A stretch of DNA of 64,000 nucleotides, from assembly GCF_010384365.1 (NCBI RefSeq), contig NZ_CP048397.1:4154001-4218000 (forward strand), in the 5' to 3' direction. The DNA is from Streptomyces sp. S4.7. Lineage in GTDB: Bacteria > Actinomycetota > Actinomycetes > Streptomycetales > Streptomycetaceae. Positions 44,898 to 53,854 of this stretch are shown here, one piece after another. The notes below the pieces were generated by a model. The model was not told where the DNA came from. It saw nothing but the letters and a program-made list of their open reading frames with translations, and made no database searches. Numbering within the stretch: the stretch's first letter is position 1; each line of letters begins with the position of its first letter. A program made the position numbers and the translations under genes.

Positions 44898-46147
44898 GCG
44901 GGTACGAGCACGATCAGGATCACGAAAGGCCGGAGGGGCCGGACGGCCCGACGGGCGAGTCGACTGGGAATGGAACTGTGAACAACGGGCCGGAAGAAGA
45001 ACCGGGCGGAGACCTCCACAGTGTGGCCGGTGGCGCGCGAGGCGCGGCCGGCGACGAAGGACCACGGGCCGGCGGCGGCCCACGGGCTGAGGTGACACAG
45101 CCCCTCGCGTCGATCTTCGGAGACGCGGGAAGCACGACCGGCTACGGTGGGGCCGCGGTCGTCGACGAACTGGCGCTGCGCCGTCTCCTGCACGGCGCCG
45201 TCCAGGAGATCGAGCCCTCCGACGGCGCCCTCGACCATCTGCGCAGGGCCGTTCCCGCGAGGCGCGCGCGCAAGCGCCAGGCGGTCGTCGGGGTCGCGGC
45301 GGCCGCGCTGCTGTTCGGTACGGCGGTCCCGGCCTTCGTGCACGTCGCCAACACCGGCAGTGCCTCGGACGGCAAGTCTTTCAACGTGGGCCACGGGGAG
45401 CAGGTCCAGGGCGGCACCGGCTCCGACGGCGGCCCGAAAGACGGTGAGAAGGGCGGCACCAGCCCCTCGGACCAATCGGACGGCGGTGAAGGCGAATCCG
45501 GCGACCCGGACTCGCCCGAGGCGGGCGTCGGTGGGGTGGCGGGCGGTACGACGGGTGGCGCGGGCAACGACCCGGAGAGCAGCTTCACCAGCGCGGTGGC
45601 GACCTGTGACGCGGACCAGCTCGGTGTCAGCTCGGCCGAGACGGGCGAACCGCAGGCGGACGGCACGGTGTACGGCCGCTTCCGCGTCTCCAACGTCTCG
45701 GGGACCAACTGCTCGGTCAGCGGCAACGGATCCGTCGTCTTCCAGGCGATGGGCGCCGCCGACCCGAAAAAGATCGAAGTGGTGAACTACCAGCCGGGCG
45801 ACCCCGCGAGCGACCTGCCCGATCCGTCGCAGGAGGCGACCGCGCTGGTGCTCGCGCCGTCGGGGGCGTACGAGGTGATGTTCGCCTGGGTGCCGACCGA
45901 CACCTGTCCGACAGGCGAGCCGTCACCGGACCCGACGGCCACGGAGGGCGGCTCGGGCGGTGCGACGAACGGCACCGGAACGACGCCGATCGAGCCGTCA
46001 CCGCAGCTCGGCAGCGATGAGGGGCCGGAGGACGGCAGTATCGACGTCGTACACACCCCGGAGTCCGGTTCGACCCCGGCGGCGACGACGATCGACAACG
46101 CGTGCGCGGGGACGATCTACCGGACGGGCGTGCTGGAAGCGTCGTAG
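44894..46147 (+). CDS. Single-pass membrane protein coupled to the ECF sigma factor
   Basis: The 417-residue protein has a long acidic, Gly-rich cytoplasmic part with a helical segment LALRRLLHGAVQEIEPSDGA (about 92-111). A basic ARRARKRQ stretch precedes one membrane helix (about 128-148), followed by a Gly/Ser/Asp linker and a beta-sandwich-like extracellular domain (about 230-415) with four Cys. It has no canonical zinc anti-sigma motif, but the ATGA overlap with the sigma gene and the topology make it a probable anti-sigma factor or signal receptor. Its extracellular signal is unknown. Confidence 0.78.
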   Translation: MSGYEHDQDHERPEGPDGPTGESTGNGTVNNGPEEEPGGDLHSVAGGARGAAGDEGPRAGGGPRAEVTQPLASIFGDAGSTTGYGGAAVVDELALRRLLHGAVQEIEPSDGALDHLRRAVPARRARKRQAVVGVAAAALLFGTAVPAFVHVANTGSASDGKSFNVGHGEQVQGGTGSDGGPKDGEKGGTSPSDQSDGGEGESGDPDSPEAGVGGVAGGTTGGAGNDPESSFTSAVATCDADQLGVSSAETGEPQADGTVYGRFRVSNVSGTNCSVSGNGSVVFQAMGAADPKKIEVVNYQPGDPASDLPDPSQEATALVLAPSGAYEVMFAWVPTDTCPTGEPSPDPTATEGGSGGATNGTGTTPIEPSPQLGSDEGPEDGSIDVVHTPESGSTPAATTIDNACAGTIYRTGVLEAS

Positions 46148-46206
46148 CGGTGTCGGCGTCGGTATCGGTATCGGGGGTTGATGTCGGGGGTTGGTGTCGC
46201 GGAGGC

Positions 46207-46962
46207 CTATGCGGCGGTCTCCAGTCCCAGCGCGCGGTCCCTGACGGCCTCGGTCTCACGCCGGAACAGCCGGAACCACATGAACAGCAGGAACGCGACG
46301 AAGACGAACCACTCGCCCGTGTACCCGAGGTTCTGGAACGCCTTCAGGTCGAGCCCGGTGCCTTGCGGCGCCCGAGGCGGTACGGGCGTCAGCCCGGCGG
46401 CGTCGGGCTCGGTGACCGTGACCCAGGCGTCGTACACGTCGTACGGCACGAGGTTGACCAGTGACGCCCCGCTGATGATGCCGACCTGTCCGCTCGGCAG
46501 CCCGCCACGGGTGTCGGCGCCGTCGGTGCCGGAGTTCTCCGGCGCCTGGAGCGCGCCGGTGACGGTGACCTCGCCGGTCGGGGCGGGCGGCACGTCCGCA
46601 CCGGCCGGCAGCCAGCCGCGTACGACGGGCAGCGCCCTGCCGCTGTCGGTCCGCAGGAGCGCCAGCACGTACGAGCCGGACTTCTCGTCCAACTCGCGGT
46701 TCGGGACGAGGAGTTGCTCCCCGTACGTACCGCTCGCCGTCGCGTGGCGCCCGGAGGTCTCCTGATCGACGGGCAGCAGCTCCGCGATCGGCGCGGCGGC
46801 GCGCTCGGCCGGATCGGGCGCGGCCTCGGCGCTCCGGTGCGAATCGACGCGGTCCTCGAAACGGCCGAGCTGCCAGGTCCCCATGAAGATGCAGAAGGGG
46901 ATGGCCAGCAGCACGAAGACATTGATGCCCCACCACCGGGGCGTCAGCAGGAACCGGTACAC
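46207..46962 (-). CDS. SURF1-family protein
   Basis: The GTG at 46962 gives 251 residues, the normal SURF1 size; an upstream extension to 47127 has no membrane or family features. The fold is recognised by FLLTPRWWGINVFVLLAIPF (first helix) with GTWQLGRFEDR after it, LPVVRGWLPAG in the middle, and a second helix near the C-terminus (EWFVFVAFLLFMWFRLF). SURF1 helps assemble cytochrome c oxidase, probably by heme a delivery. It is alone on the minus strand, convergent with the sigma partner gene. Confidence 0.9.
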   Translation of the reverse strand: MYRFLLTPRWWGINVFVLLAIPFCIFMGTWQLGRFEDRVDSHRSAEAAPDPAERAAAPIAELLPVDQETSGRHATASGTYGEQLLVPNRELDEKSGSYVLALLRTDSGRALPVVRGWLPAGADVPPAPTGEVTVTGALQAPENSGTDGADTRGGLPSGQVGIISGASLVNLVPYDVYDAWVTVTEPDAAGLTPVPPRAPQGTGLDLKAFQNLGYTGEWFVFVAFLLFMWFRLFRRETEAVRDRALGLETAA

Positions 46963-47346
46963 CCCTCTACGGTACGCAGCGGCCCGGGGCGAGCACGGGG
47001 CGGGTTGCTCCTCAGCCACCGGAGGGGCGGGATTCGCATCCCGCCCACCCGGTGTGGGCGCCCGGAGCCCTGCCAGGCGGTGGGTGGTCCCGCGTTCGCG
47101 GGAGGGGTCGTGGATGCGGCGGTTCATGTGGTGTGGGGTCCCCGGGGCCCGCCGGGGGCCGTTCGTCCCGAGGCGCCGGACCGGCTGCTCACGCGGCGGC
47201 CGTGGCCGGGTTCGTCCCGCGTTCGCCGGACCGGCTGCGAATGCAGCCCGTCCGGCGATTGAGGACCCTGGAGCGGGCTCCCCCCCGGCGAGGGCCGAGA
47301 GGCGTGCGAGCCGGCAGACGAGCGCGGCCCCGCGCAGCGGCCCGTC
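46963..47346. other. Spacer between S9 peptidase and SURF1 genes
   Basis: This 384-bp region on the downstream side of the S9 gene has GC-rich palindromic sequence (around 47140-47165) and the hairpin listed at 47224-47257. I see no gene. Confidence 0.6.
47224..47257. terminator. Hairpin of the CGTCCGGCGAT intergenic repeat
   Basis: Arms 47224-47238 and 47243-47257 pair over 15 bp with one C-C mismatch around a GAAT loop. The right part (47247-47266) differs by two bases from 16627-16646. It lies downstream of the S9 peptidase gene. Confidence 0.75.
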
Positions 47347-49233
47347 CTATCCGAGGTGGCGCTCCGCGAAGTCCAGTTCCAGGGCGACCTGCTTGATCCG
47401 CTCCTCCACCACCAGCGACCCGTGCCCCGCGTCGTACCGGTACACCTCGTGCGTCGCGCCACGCGCCGACAGCCGGTTCACGTAGTTCTCCACCTGCTGG
47501 ATCGGGCAGCGCGGGTCGTTGAGGCCCGCCGAGATGTAGACCGGCGCGCGCACCGCGTCCACGTACGTCAGCGGCGACGACGCCTCGTACCGCTCCGGGA
47601 CCTCCTCCGGCGTACCCCCGAGCAGCGTGCGGTCCATGGACTTCAGCGCCTCCATCTCGTCGTGGTACGCGGTGACGTAGTCGGCCACCGGTACCGCCGC
47701 CAGCCCCACCGCCCAGACGTCGGGCTGCGTGCCGAGACCGAGCAGCGTCAGATAACCGCCCCACGAGCCGCCCGAGAGCACGAGCTTCGCCGGGTCGGCG
47801 AGACCGGACGACACCGCCCACTCGCGCACGGCGGCGATGTCCTCCAGCTCGATCAGCCCGACGCGGTGCTTGAGCGCGTCCGTCCATTCGCGGCCGTAGC
47901 CGGTCGAGCCGCGGTAGTTGACGCGTACGACCGCGTAGCCGTGGTCCACCCAGGCCGCCGGGCCCGCCGTGAAGGAGTCCCTGTCGTGCGCGGTCGGCCC
48001 GCCGTGGACCTCGAAGACCGTCGGGAACGGGCCCTCGCCCGCGGGCCGCTGCACCAGCGCGTGGATCCGCCCGCCGGGCCCCTCCACCCACACGTCGGTC
48101 ACCGGCACGGACTCGGGCGCCTTCGCGCCCGGCGGGTCGAGTACGACGCCGCCCGACGTGGACCGCACCACGGGAGGACGGGCCGCCGATGACCACAGGT
48201 ACTCCACCGAGCCGTCCGGCCTGGCCGTCGCGCCCGACACCGTACCGGCGGGCGTCTCGACCCTGGTCAGCTCGCGCGTGGCGAGGTCGTAGCGCCACAG
48301 CTCGCTACGCGCCTCGAAACTGTGCACGATCAGCAGCGCGGACCCGTCCGGATACCACTCGGCCGATACGTCCCCGGGCAGCTCGATCGCCAGATCGGTC
48401 TCCTCGCCCGACGCCACGTCCCACACGATCGGCTCCCAGCGACCGCGCCGCTGATGCCCGACGAGAAGGCGGGTGTCGCCGTCGACCGGCGCGAACCCGA
48501 GTACCGACAGGCCCAGCTCGATCCCGCCGCCCTTGGTGTCGTCCAGCTCGGCGACCGCCGTGCCGTCGAGGCGCACCACGCGCAGCGCGGAGTGCATCGC
48601 GTCGCCGTGCTCGGTGTGCTCGACGGCGATGAGCGTCCCGTCGTGCGACAGATCGCCGACGCCGGCCGACTCGCGGTGCCGGTAGATCTCGACCGGGGCG
48701 GCGCCACCGGCGGGGAGGACATGGATCGTGGAGCCGTCCTCGTCGGTCGAGCAGCCGACGACCGCCGTCCCGTCGCGACCGAGCGCGAGCCCGCTCGGGT
48801 ACGCCGCGTCGATACCGGGCGTCGCGGCCTCGTCGCCACCGCACACGCCCGTTTCCGCACCGCCCGCGCCCGCGCCGGCGCCCGCTTCCGCCGCGTCGAA
48901 CGGCTGCCGCATCCAGACACCGAACTCGTCGCCGTCGGTGTCGTTGAACCACCAGATCCACCGGCCGTCGGGGGTCAGCACGCCGTCCATGGTGCCGTTG
49001 GGGCGGTCGGTGACCTGCCGCTGGACGCCGGTGGCGCGGTCCCACGCGTACAGCTCGTACGTACCCGTCGCATTGGACACGAACAGCGCGCGGTCGGGCG
49101 CGTCCTCCGCCCAGTCGGGCAGCGAGACGCGGGGTGCCCGGAAACGCTTCTCCCAGTCGGGGGCCGCTTCGGGGGCGGCGGGGGCGACGGGTGTGACAGG
49201 GGAGCCGGGCCGGTGGTCGTTCTTCTCAGTCAT
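47347..49233 (-). CDS. S9 family peptidase (prolyl oligopeptidase/acylaminoacyl peptidase type)
   Basis: The 628-residue protein has a beta-propeller N-terminal part (about 30-370, strands such as RQVTDRPNGTMDGVLTPDGR). An alpha/beta hydrolase domain follows with PTVFEVHGGPTAHDRDSF, nucleophile LSGGSWGGYLTL, acid in AGLNDPRCPIQQ and His in YDAGHGSLV. The triad is complete. There is no signal peptide, so it is a cytoplasmic oligopeptidase. The ATG at 49233 is used; another in-frame ATG lies 9 bp upstream. A 64-residue gene overlaps its start by 8 bp and is probably co-transcribed. Confidence 0.93.
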   Translation of the reverse strand: MTEKNDHRPGSPVTPVAPAAPEAAPDWEKRFRAPRVSLPDWAEDAPDRALFVSNATGTYELYAWDRATGVQRQVTDRPNGTMDGVLTPDGRWIWWFNDTDGDEFGVWMRQPFDAAEAGAGAGAGGAETGVCGGDEAATPGIDAAYPSGLALGRDGTAVVGCSTDEDGSTIHVLPAGGAAPVEIYRHRESAGVGDLSHDGTLIAVEHTEHGDAMHSALRVVRLDGTAVAELDDTKGGGIELGLSVLGFAPVDGDTRLLVGHQRRGRWEPIVWDVASGEETDLAIELPGDVSAEWYPDGSALLIVHSFEARSELWRYDLATRELTRVETPAGTVSGATARPDGSVEYLWSSAARPPVVRSTSGGVVLDPPGAKAPESVPVTDVWVEGPGGRIHALVQRPAGEGPFPTVFEVHGGPTAHDRDSFTAGPAAWVDHGYAVVRVNYRGSTGYGREWTDALKHRVGLIELEDIAAVREWAVSSGLADPAKLVLSGGSWGGYLTLLGLGTQPDVWAVGLAAVPVADYVTAYHDEMEALKSMDRTLLGGTPEEVPERYEASSPLTYVDAVRAPVYISAGLNDPRCPIQQVENYVNRLSARGATHEVYRYDAGHGSLVVEERIKQVALELDFAERHLG

Positions 49234-49420
49234 GGGCTCCATTCTGCTGCTTCGGGAGGGACGGCTGCGGGGTATCGGCGGGTGCGGGCCGGTTCGTCCG
49301 TCCCGGCGCGCTCGGCGGGCCCGGCGGCGCCGGGGGCCGGGCCGCCTCGCGGTCCTCCGGCAGGAGCTGCTGGTCGATGAGGGTGTCCAGCTCATTCTTG
49401 AAGCGCTGATTGGGTCCCAT
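49226..49420 (-). CDS. Small 64-residue protein upstream of the S9 peptidase
   Basis: A short frame starting at ATG 49420 gives a helical segment NQRFKNELDTLIDQQLLPED and then a Pro-rich tail. It ends 8 bp inside the S9 gene, an arrangement that favours coupling. It has no clear ribosome site and may be leaderless, because TetR-type half-sites lie directly upstream. I do not recognise a family. Confidence 0.5.
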   Translation of the reverse strand: MGPNQRFKNELDTLIDQQLLPEDREAARPPAPPGPPSAPGRTNRPAPADTPQPSLPKQQNGAHD

Positions 49421-49426
49421 ACCGCA

Positions 49427-49472
49427 CGATCGTACGTTCGGTTAAGCAATAAAACTAGCCGAACGATCGTGC
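49427..49472. promoter_or_regulatory. Divergent operator region with ACGATCGT repeats
   Basis: ACGATCGT-ACG-TTCGG (49427-49442) and CCGAACGATCGT (49460-49471) face each other across an AT-rich centre. ACTAGCCGAACGATCGTGC (49454-49472) matches ACTAACCGGACGACCGTGC in front of the TetR gene at 51087-51105 in 16 of 19 positions. It lies between the S9 unit and the hydrolase at 49530. Confidence 0.6.
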
Positions 49473-49529
49473 TAACGTCTCGACGGAAGAGCCACGATCC
49501 ACTCCGAAGCGACCCGAGGAGAACGCGGC

Positions 49530-50486
49530 ATGGATCTCGCCGTGACAGCCGTCCGTACCGCCCTGAACGCCGCGTCCCACGTCTCTCCGGCGCTGGCCGG
49601 CAGAGTCGCGTTCCGCCTCTTCCGCAAGCCGCGCGGTCGCAGCCGCCTGCGGCCCGACGAGCGCCCGGTGATGGACCGGGCCGAGGTCGGCGAGATCGCC
49701 GTGGGCGGGGGGAGGGCCGTCAGCTACCGATGGGGTACGGGCGAACGGCCCGTACTGATCGTGCACGGCTGGGAGTCGCGCGGCTCGCGCTTCGCCACGC
49801 TCGTGTCCGAGCTGCTCGACCTCGGCCTCAGCCCGATCGCCTTCGACGCGCCAGGCCACGGCGAGGCAACCGGCGAGACGATGACGATCCTCGACCTGCG
49901 TGACATCATCGCGGCGCTGGACGCGGAGCACGGACCGTTCGAGACGGTCGTGGCGCACTCCCTCGGGGTCACCGCGACGTTCGTCGCCGTACAGGAGCGC
50001 GGGGTGCGGACGGAGCGGATCGTGGCCATCAGCGGTGTGCCCGACTTCGCGTATCTGGTGGACGGGTTCTGCGCCGGGCTGGGGCTGCGGGCGCGGCTGA
50101 ACCGCGAGCTCCGGGGGCGTATCGAGCGGGAGCTGTTCACCGGCGAGGGGGACATCTGGTCGCGCTTCTCGGTCCCGCGTACGGATACGGGTACGGGTGC
50201 GGGGGCGGGTATCCGTACGCCTGAGGCGGCGGGCGCGTCATCGTTCCTGGTGGTCCACGACGAGGACGACGACCTGGTCGACCCCGCGGCCTCGCGCGCA
50301 CTCCACGCGGCGCTCAACGCCACGCCCGGCAGGGAGGCGAGGCTGGTCGTCACCCGGGGGCTGGGTCACCGGCGGATCATCGGTGACCGTCAAGTCGCCG
50401 CGTCCGTGCGGGACTTCGTGGTCAGCGGGACGCCGGCGCGAGCGGCAGCAGCGCCGGATCCGTCGCCACGGACCGCAGCCGGTTGA
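49530..50486 (+). CDS. Alpha/beta hydrolase
   Basis: The 318-residue protein has the hydrolase fold with VLIVHGWESRGSRFATL (oxyanion region), FDAPGHGEATGE, nucleophile elbow VVAHSLGVTATF, acid in VVHDEDDDLVDP and His in GLGHRRII. The triad is complete. A Gly/Thr insertion (RTDTGTGAGAGIRTP) interrupts the region before the acid. The ATG follows GAGGAG. A TetR gene is convergent, with 65 bp of overlap, and its operator-like sequence is shared with this gene's promoter, so it is probably the repressed target. The substrate is unknown. Confidence 0.87.
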   Translation: MDLAVTAVRTALNAASHVSPALAGRVAFRLFRKPRGRSRLRPDERPVMDRAEVGEIAVGGGRAVSYRWGTGERPVLIVHGWESRGSRFATLVSELLDLGLSPIAFDAPGHGEATGETMTILDLRDIIAALDAEHGPFETVVAHSLGVTATFVAVQERGVRTERIVAISGVPDFAYLVDGFCAGLGLRARLNRELRGRIERELFTGEGDIWSRFSVPRTDTGTGAGAGIRTPEAAGASSFLVVHDEDDDLVDPAASRALHAALNATPGREARLVVTRGLGHRRIIGDRQVAASVRDFVVSGTPARAAAAPDPSPRTAAG

Positions 50487-51075
50487 GGATCGCCTTGGCG
50501 GCCTTGGCGTAGCAGCCGAAGTCGTCGTGCAGGACGGACTCGGCGTTGGCGCCTTCGAGAAGCGACACGAGCTCGAAGGTGAGCTGCGGGACATCGGTGT
50601 CGTCCCGCGCCTCGCCCGCCTCCTTGGCCTCCTCGATGTTCTGCGCCACGAACGCGACCCAGTCGAGGCGGGACCGCGCCACCGCGTCGTGGACCTTGCC
50701 CTCGCGTGCGTCGTACTCGGCCGAGACCGAGTAGAAGAAACAGCCGCCGGGGAAGACCCGGTTCTCGGAGTACGAGAGCCAGCCGTCGCACAGCCGCCGG
50801 ATCCGGTCGAGCCCGGCCGGCAACTCCAGCACGGGCCGGACGACATGGTCGATGTACACCTTGGCGGCGGCGCGCACGGTGGCGAGCTGGAGCTCCTCCT
50901 TGGAGCCGAACAGGGCGAACACCCCGCTCTTGCTCAGCCGCAGCTCCCCGGCCAGCCGGCCGAGCGACAGACCGCCGAGACCTTCGACCGAGGCGATCCG
51001 GACGGTGTGCTTCAGGATCAGTTGGCGGGTCTGGTTCCCCCGTGCGATGCGTCCGTCGGTGCTGGTAGCTGTCAC
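50422..51075 (-). CDS. TetR-family regulator
   Basis: The 217-residue product has the TetR helix-turn-helix (about 28-60: LSLGRLAGELRLSKSGVFAL, FGSKEEL) and a C-terminal domain with the FPGGCFF segment common in TetR proteins that regulate hydrolases and oxidoreductases. It overlaps the 3' end of the hydrolase gene on the opposite strand. A half-site before its start matches one in front of that hydrolase, so it most likely represses both. Confidence 0.9.
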   Translation of the reverse strand: MTATSTDGRIARGNQTRQLILKHTVRIASVEGLGGLSLGRLAGELRLSKSGVFALFGSKEELQLATVRAAAKVYIDHVVRPVLELPAGLDRIRRLCDGWLSYSENRVFPGGCFFYSVSAEYDAREGKVHDAVARSRLDWVAFVAQNIEEAKEAGEARDDTDVPQLTFELVSLLEGANAESVLHDDFGCYAKAAKAILNRLRSVATDPALLPLAPASR

Positions 51076-51086
51076 ACGGCCAGTGT

Positions 51087-51105
51087 ACTAACCGGACGAC
51101 CGTGC
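51087..51105. promoter_or_regulatory. TetR half-site upstream of its own gene
   Basis: ACTAACCGGACGACCGTGC lies 12 bp upstream of the TetR start and matches 49454-49472 at 16 of 19 positions, which supports autoregulation together with control of the hydrolase. Confidence 0.55.
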
Positions 51106-51188
51106 GGACATTGTTCGCGAAGACACCGCCGGAGGCCGCGGGGACCGCCAAGTCCTGCCGAGAGCACCGACTCCTGCCGACTCCTGCC

Positions 51189-51257
51189 GAGATCGCCGAC
51201 CTCCGCGGAGACCGCCGACCCTCGCGGAGACCGCCGACCCCCGCCGAGACCGCCGAC
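51189..51257. repeat. 19-bp tandem repeats before the SnoaL gene
   Basis: Three and a half imperfect units of GAGACCGCCGACCCTCGCG (51189-51207, 51208-51226, 51227-51245, 51246-51257) occupy the space between the TetR promoter and the SnoaL start. No function is evident. Confidence 0.85.
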
Positions 51258-51285
51258 TGTCAGTGGCACGGTGCAGACTTCGCCT

Positions 51286-51678
51286 ATGACCGAGCTTCGG
51301 AAGACACTCCGGGAGACAGTGGAGACGTACTGGGCTGCCGCGGACGCCCGCGACTGGACGGCGTTCGCCGGCACCCTCGCGGCGGAGGTGGTCTACGACC
51401 TGCCGCAGACGCGCGAGCGGATTCGCGGCAAGGACGCCTTTCTGCGGTTCAACGTGGAGTATCCGGGGGACTGGCGGGTGCGTACGGAACGGGTCGTGGC
51501 GGACCCGGACGCCGGGCAGGTGGTGACGTGGCTGCGCGTCACGGCGGGCGCGCAGGAGATGCAGGCGGTCAGTTTCTTCACGGGGGACGGGGACGGCCGG
51601 ATAGCGGAGATCACGGACTTCTGGCCGGAGCCGTACGAGCCCCCGGCCGGCCGCGAGCACCTGGCCGAGCGTTACTGA
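51286..51678 (+). CDS. SnoaL/NTF2-like protein
   Basis: The ATG at 51286 gives 130 residues with the cone-shaped NTF2/SnoaL layout: a helical start TLRETVETYWAAADARDWTA, strand EVVYDLPQTRERIRG, KDAFLRFN, and closing sheet AVSFFTGDGDGRIAEITDFW. Members are small isomerases, cyclases or binding proteins. No clear ribosome site is visible, so it may be leaderless. It precedes an SDR and a beta-lactamase-like gene on the same strand. Confidence 0.85.
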   Translation: MTELRKTLRETVETYWAAADARDWTAFAGTLAAEVVYDLPQTRERIRGKDAFLRFNVEYPGDWRVRTERVVADPDAGQVVTWLRVTAGAQEMQAVSFFTGDGDGRIAEITDFWPEPYEPPAGREHLAERY

Positions 51679-51738
51679 CCACGCGACCGGTCGGCGGAGC
51701 GCTTCCGCCGACCACGTGTCCCGGTCCAGGCTGACCTC

Positions 51739-52584
51739 ATGACTGAAATGACGCCGAGTACAGGTTCAGGCTCAGCAACAGGTGCGGGCGCGGGCCGCGT
51801 CGCCGTGGTGACGGGAGTGGCGCAGGGCATCGGCCGCCGGGTGGCCGAGGTCCTGGCCGAGGAGGGTTACGCGCTGGTCCTGGCCGACATCGTGGACCCG
51901 GCGGACACCCTCGCCTCCGTGCGCGCCGCCGGGGCGGACACGGTGGCCGTGGTCGGGGACGTCGCGTCGGAGGCGTACGTGACCGGCCTCGCCGAGCAGG
52001 TCCGCGAGCGCTTCGGCCGGGTGGACGCGCTCGTCAACAACGCGGGCGTCTCGCTGCTCGTCCCGGCCGAGGAGACGACGGCCGACCAGTGGCGCCGGGT
52101 CCTGGACGTCAATCTCACCGGGCCTTTCCTGCTCTCCCGCGCGGTGGGCCGGCTGATGCTCGCGGCGGGCGGCGGCTCGATCGTCAACATCGCGTCGATC
52201 GCCGGACTGCACGGAGTCTCCGACCGCGCGGCGTACAACGCGAGCAAGCACGGTCTGATCGGCCTCACGCGCACGCTGGCGGGGGAGTGGGGAGGCAGGG
52301 GCGTACGGGTCAACGCCGTCTGTCCGGGCTGGGTGAAGACGGAGATGGACGCGGCCGACCAGGCGTCCGGCGGCTACACGGACGAGGACATCGTGGACCG
52401 GGTGCCGATGGGGCGGTTCGCCGCGCCCGACGACATCGCGCAGGCGGTGGCGTTCCTGGCGGACCCGGCGCGCAGCGGCTTCGTGAACGGCACGGCGCTG
52501 CCGGTCGACGGCGGCTGGACGGCGGACGCGAGCTGGAACTCGCTGCGCCTGCGCAAGCGGCGGCGTCCGGACACGGACCGATGA
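51739..52584 (+). CDS. Short-chain dehydrogenase/reductase
   Basis: The 281-residue protein has the SDR cofactor motif TGVAQGIG, the NNAG strand, a Ser in NIASIAG and the YNASK catalytic pair, then PGWVKTEM. An acidic residue at the end of strand 2 (ADIVDP) favours NAD over NADP. The triad is complete, so it should be an active oxidoreductase on an alcohol or keto group. The first 18 residues are a low-complexity Ser/Gly/Thr tail. It lies 60 bp after the SnoaL gene. Confidence 0.9.
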   Translation: MTEMTPSTGSGSATGAGAGRVAVVTGVAQGIGRRVAEVLAEEGYALVLADIVDPADTLASVRAAGADTVAVVGDVASEAYVTGLAEQVRERFGRVDALVNNAGVSLLVPAEETTADQWRRVLDVNLTGPFLLSRAVGRLMLAAGGGSIVNIASIAGLHGVSDRAAYNASKHGLIGLTRTLAGEWGGRGVRVNAVCPGWVKTEMDAADQASGGYTDEDIVDRVPMGRFAAPDDIAQAVAFLADPARSGFVNGTALPVDGGWTADASWNSLRLRKRRRPDTDR

Positions 52585-52646
52585 ATCCGCGAGCCGTCCG
52601 GAGTCTCATTTACGACAGCACGGGCGGCGACGCGAAAAGGTGAACC

Positions 52647-53846
52647 ATGACCAAGGCGACTGAATCGGCTGACGCGGCCGACACGACGGCTGACGCGACT
52701 GACGCCACGAATCTGCACGACCTGCTCAAGGCGTACGTGAACGAGGGACCGCTGCCGGGCGCCGTGGCCATGGTGGCCCGGGGCGACCGTATCGAGGTGG
52801 CGGAGGCCGGCTCGGCCGATGCGACAGGCACGACGCCCCTGACCAGGGACTCGATCTTCCGTATCGCCTCGCTCACGAAGCCGGTAATCGCTGCCGCGGT
52901 CATGACGCTGGTCGAGGACGGCCGTATCGCGCTGGACGACCCGGTCGACCGGTGGCTGCCCGAACTCGCGTCGCCGATGGTCGTACGGACACCGGCCGGG
53001 CCGGTCGACGACGTGGTCCCTGCCGTCAGGGCGATCACCGTCTTCGACCTGCTCACCTTCCGCTCCGGGCACGGCTTCCCGTCGGACTTCTCGCTGCCCG
53101 CCGTCACACCGCTGTTCAGCGAGCTGAAGCAGGGCCCTCCGCAGCCCCAGCACGTCGCCGCGCCGGACGAGTGGATGGCGACGCTGTCCCGTATCCCGCT
53201 GCTGCACCAGCCGGGCGAGGTCTGGCTCTACAACATCGGCTCCGACATCCTCGGTGTGCTGATCGCGAGGGTCACGGGCCGTCCGCTGCCGGAGTTCCTG
53301 GCGGAGCGGATCTTCGAACCGCTCGGCATGGCGGACACGGCGTTCGAGGTGCCGGCCGGCAAGCGCGACCGGGTGCCGCACTACTACCGGCCGGACGGGA
53401 CCGGCGGCCTCGAACTGATCGACACCCCGGACGGCCAGTGGAGTTCGGCGCCGCCCTTCCCGTCCGGCGCGGGCGGCCTGGTCTCGACCGTCGACGACCT
53501 GCACGCCTTCGCCCGGATGCTCCTGGCGAAGGGCAAGGCGGGGGAGAGGACGCTGCTGTCACCCGCGTCCGTCGCACGGATGACCACCGACCACCTCACC
53601 CGGCCCCAGCGCGACGCGGGCACCCTGTTCCTGGAGGGCCAGGGCTGGGGCTTCGGCGGCTCGGTGGACATCGCGCCGGTCGACCCCTGGAACGTGGCGG
53701 GCCGCTACGGCTGGGTGGGCGGTACGGGAACGGCCGCCCACATCACACCGTCCACGGGTGCGGTCACCATCCTGCTGACGCAGCTGGAGGCGACGGGCCC
53801 CGTCCCCTCATCCCTGCCGCGCGACTTCTGGCGCTACGCCTCCTGA
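52647..53846 (+). CDS. Serine hydrolase of the class C beta-lactamase/DD-peptidase family
   Basis: The 399-residue protein has the penicillin-binding fold: SxxK in RIASLTKPVIAA, YxN in LYNIGSDILG and a GWVGGTGTAAH segment in place of KTG. No signal peptide is present, so it is an intracellular esterase or lactonase of the EstB type rather than a beta-lactamase. The ATG follows GAAAAGG. The distance of 62 bp from the SDR suggests co-transcription. Confidence 0.88.
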   Translation: MTKATESADAADTTADATDATNLHDLLKAYVNEGPLPGAVAMVARGDRIEVAEAGSADATGTTPLTRDSIFRIASLTKPVIAAAVMTLVEDGRIALDDPVDRWLPELASPMVVRTPAGPVDDVVPAVRAITVFDLLTFRSGHGFPSDFSLPAVTPLFSELKQGPPQPQHVAAPDEWMATLSRIPLLHQPGEVWLYNIGSDILGVLIARVTGRPLPEFLAERIFEPLGMADTAFEVPAGKRDRVPHYYRPDGTGGLELIDTPDGQWSSAPPFPSGAGGLVSTVDDLHAFARMLLAKGKAGERTLLSPASVARMTTDHLTRPQRDAGTLFLEGQGWGFGGSVDIAPVDPWNVAGRYGWVGGTGTAAHITPSTGAVTILLTQLEATGPVPSSLPRDFWRYAS

Positions 53847-53854
53847 CCCCACCG

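Noticed and set aside
47128..47346. Short gene between SURF1 and the S9 peptidase
   Set aside because: Open frames here are Arg/Pro-rich and coincide with hairpin sequence.
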